From an uncultured Eubacteriales bacterium (GTDB taxonomy: Bacteria; Bacillota; Clostridia; Christensenellales; UBA1242): a stretch of DNA of 5,911 nucleotides. A model generated the notes under the pieces. That model did no database searches, was not told the origin of the DNA, and was given only the letters and a program-made list of their open reading frames with translations. The stretch is taken from positions 1 through 5,911 of the forward strand of contig USTX01000045.1 in assembly GCA_900557655.1 (NCBI GenBank), read 5' to 3'. Shown here in pieces: positions 5,623 to 5,911 of this stretch. Both the position numbers and the translations under genes were made by a program. The first letter of the stretch is position 1; each line of letters begins with the position of its first letter.

Positions 5623-5671
5623 AAGTTTAAAGTTGAAAGTTGAAATGCGGCTAAATGTATAATGTCATTGC
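5623..5671 (+). repeat. Repeat remnant, copy C, with AGTTGAA units
   Basis: AGTTTAA, AGTTGAA and AGTTGAA units (5624-5645) lead into ATGCGGCT, as at 1138-1159 but with one extra 7-nt unit. The palindromic element then breaks off after GCGGCT (5647-5652). A short piece matching the core of copy A, TGTCATTGC, follows at 5663-5671. This looks like an element with internal and right-end deletions. It fills most of the gap between the terminator and murI. Confidence 0.6.
5633..5663 (+). promoter_or_regulatory. Predicted promoter of murI
   Basis: A perfect TATAAT (5658-5663) stands 19 bp after TTGAAA (5633-5638). The spacing is longer than ideal. Transcription would begin near 5670, giving a leader of about 28 nt. 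The -35 lies within the AGTTGAA units and the -10 within the remnant repeat, so the promoter may have been built from repeat sequence. Confidence 0.4.
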
Positions 5672-5697
5672 AGTATGGTCTAATCATAATATATATT

Positions 5698-5911
5698 ATG
5701 AATAAAAAAGTTGTGTTTTTTGACAGTGGTATCGGCGGGCTTTCGACGCTTGCGGTGACGCTTTCGTTGTGCCCAACTTTGTCTTATATTTACGTGGCAG
5801 ACAATAAACACGCGCCATACGGAAAGTTGCCTGCGCGCACTGTTACTAAATATGTTTGCGCAACTTTAAAGCCCTATCTAAACCGCGACGACGTTGGGGC
5901 GATTGTTTTTG
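5698..5911 (+). CDS. Glutamate racemase, N-terminal part (cut by window edge)
   Basis: The first 71 residues are visible. FFDSGIGGLST (7-17) holds the substrate-binding Asp-Ser of the family, and YVADNKHAPYGKLP (32-45) is the second conserved block. The window stops right before the expected A-C-N-T motif with the first catalytic cysteine. MurI interconverts L- and D-glutamate in the cytoplasm and supplies D-Glu for the peptidoglycan stem peptide, so the organism very likely has a cell wall. No convincing Shine-Dalgarno is seen ahead of the ATG; the leader is almost all A and T. The gene is separated from the upstream cluster by a strong terminator and appears to be an independent housekeeping neighbour. 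Confidence 0.93.
   Translation, partial: MNKKVVFFDSGIGGLSTLAVTLSLCPTLSYIYVADNKHAPYGKLPARTVTKYVCATLKPYLNRDDVGAIVF

Overview
The window looks like a chromosomal segment of an uncultured, low-to-moderate-GC, Gram-positive-type bacterium (Firmicutes-like, possibly a gut lineage). The evidence is strong AAGGAG ribosome binding sites, standard-code stops (TAA and TAG) with TGG for tryptophan, a signal-peptide surface protein anchored by a C-terminal membrane helix, and a flanking peptidoglycan gene (murI) that argues against a wall-less mollicute. No taxon can be named from the sequence alone.

Layout. Positions 1-222 are intergenic: palindromes, one copy of a dispersed inverted repeat, and the terminator of the first gene. 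Positions 223-579 (minus strand) encode a 118-aa two-helix pilin-like protein. Positions 580-817 are an AT-rich divergent promoter region. On the plus strand follow a paralogous 102-aa pilin-like protein (818-1126), a full repeat element (about 1154-1240), a VirD4/TraG-type coupling ATPase (from 1289, interrupted by a frameshift near 2998; the rest of the domain runs to 3273 in another frame), and a 745-aa secreted, membrane-anchored surface protein (3320-5557). A rho-independent terminator lies at 5600-5622. A further repeat remnant and the start of glutamate racemase murI (5698 to the window edge) close the window.

How the genes may work together. The two small proteins share the layout of VirB2/TrbC-like conjugal pilins, the ATPase is the coupling protein that feeds substrates into a type IV secretion machine, and the large surface protein could make contact with a partner cell or with the envelope. 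The three plus-strand genes look like one transcription unit, with the first pilin divergently transcribed from a shared control region. No VirB4, VirB6, VirB8, relaxase or integrase is present here, so this is either a module that works with components encoded elsewhere or a partly decaying remnant. The frameshift in the ATPase is the main warning, although a sequencing or assembly error would explain it equally well.
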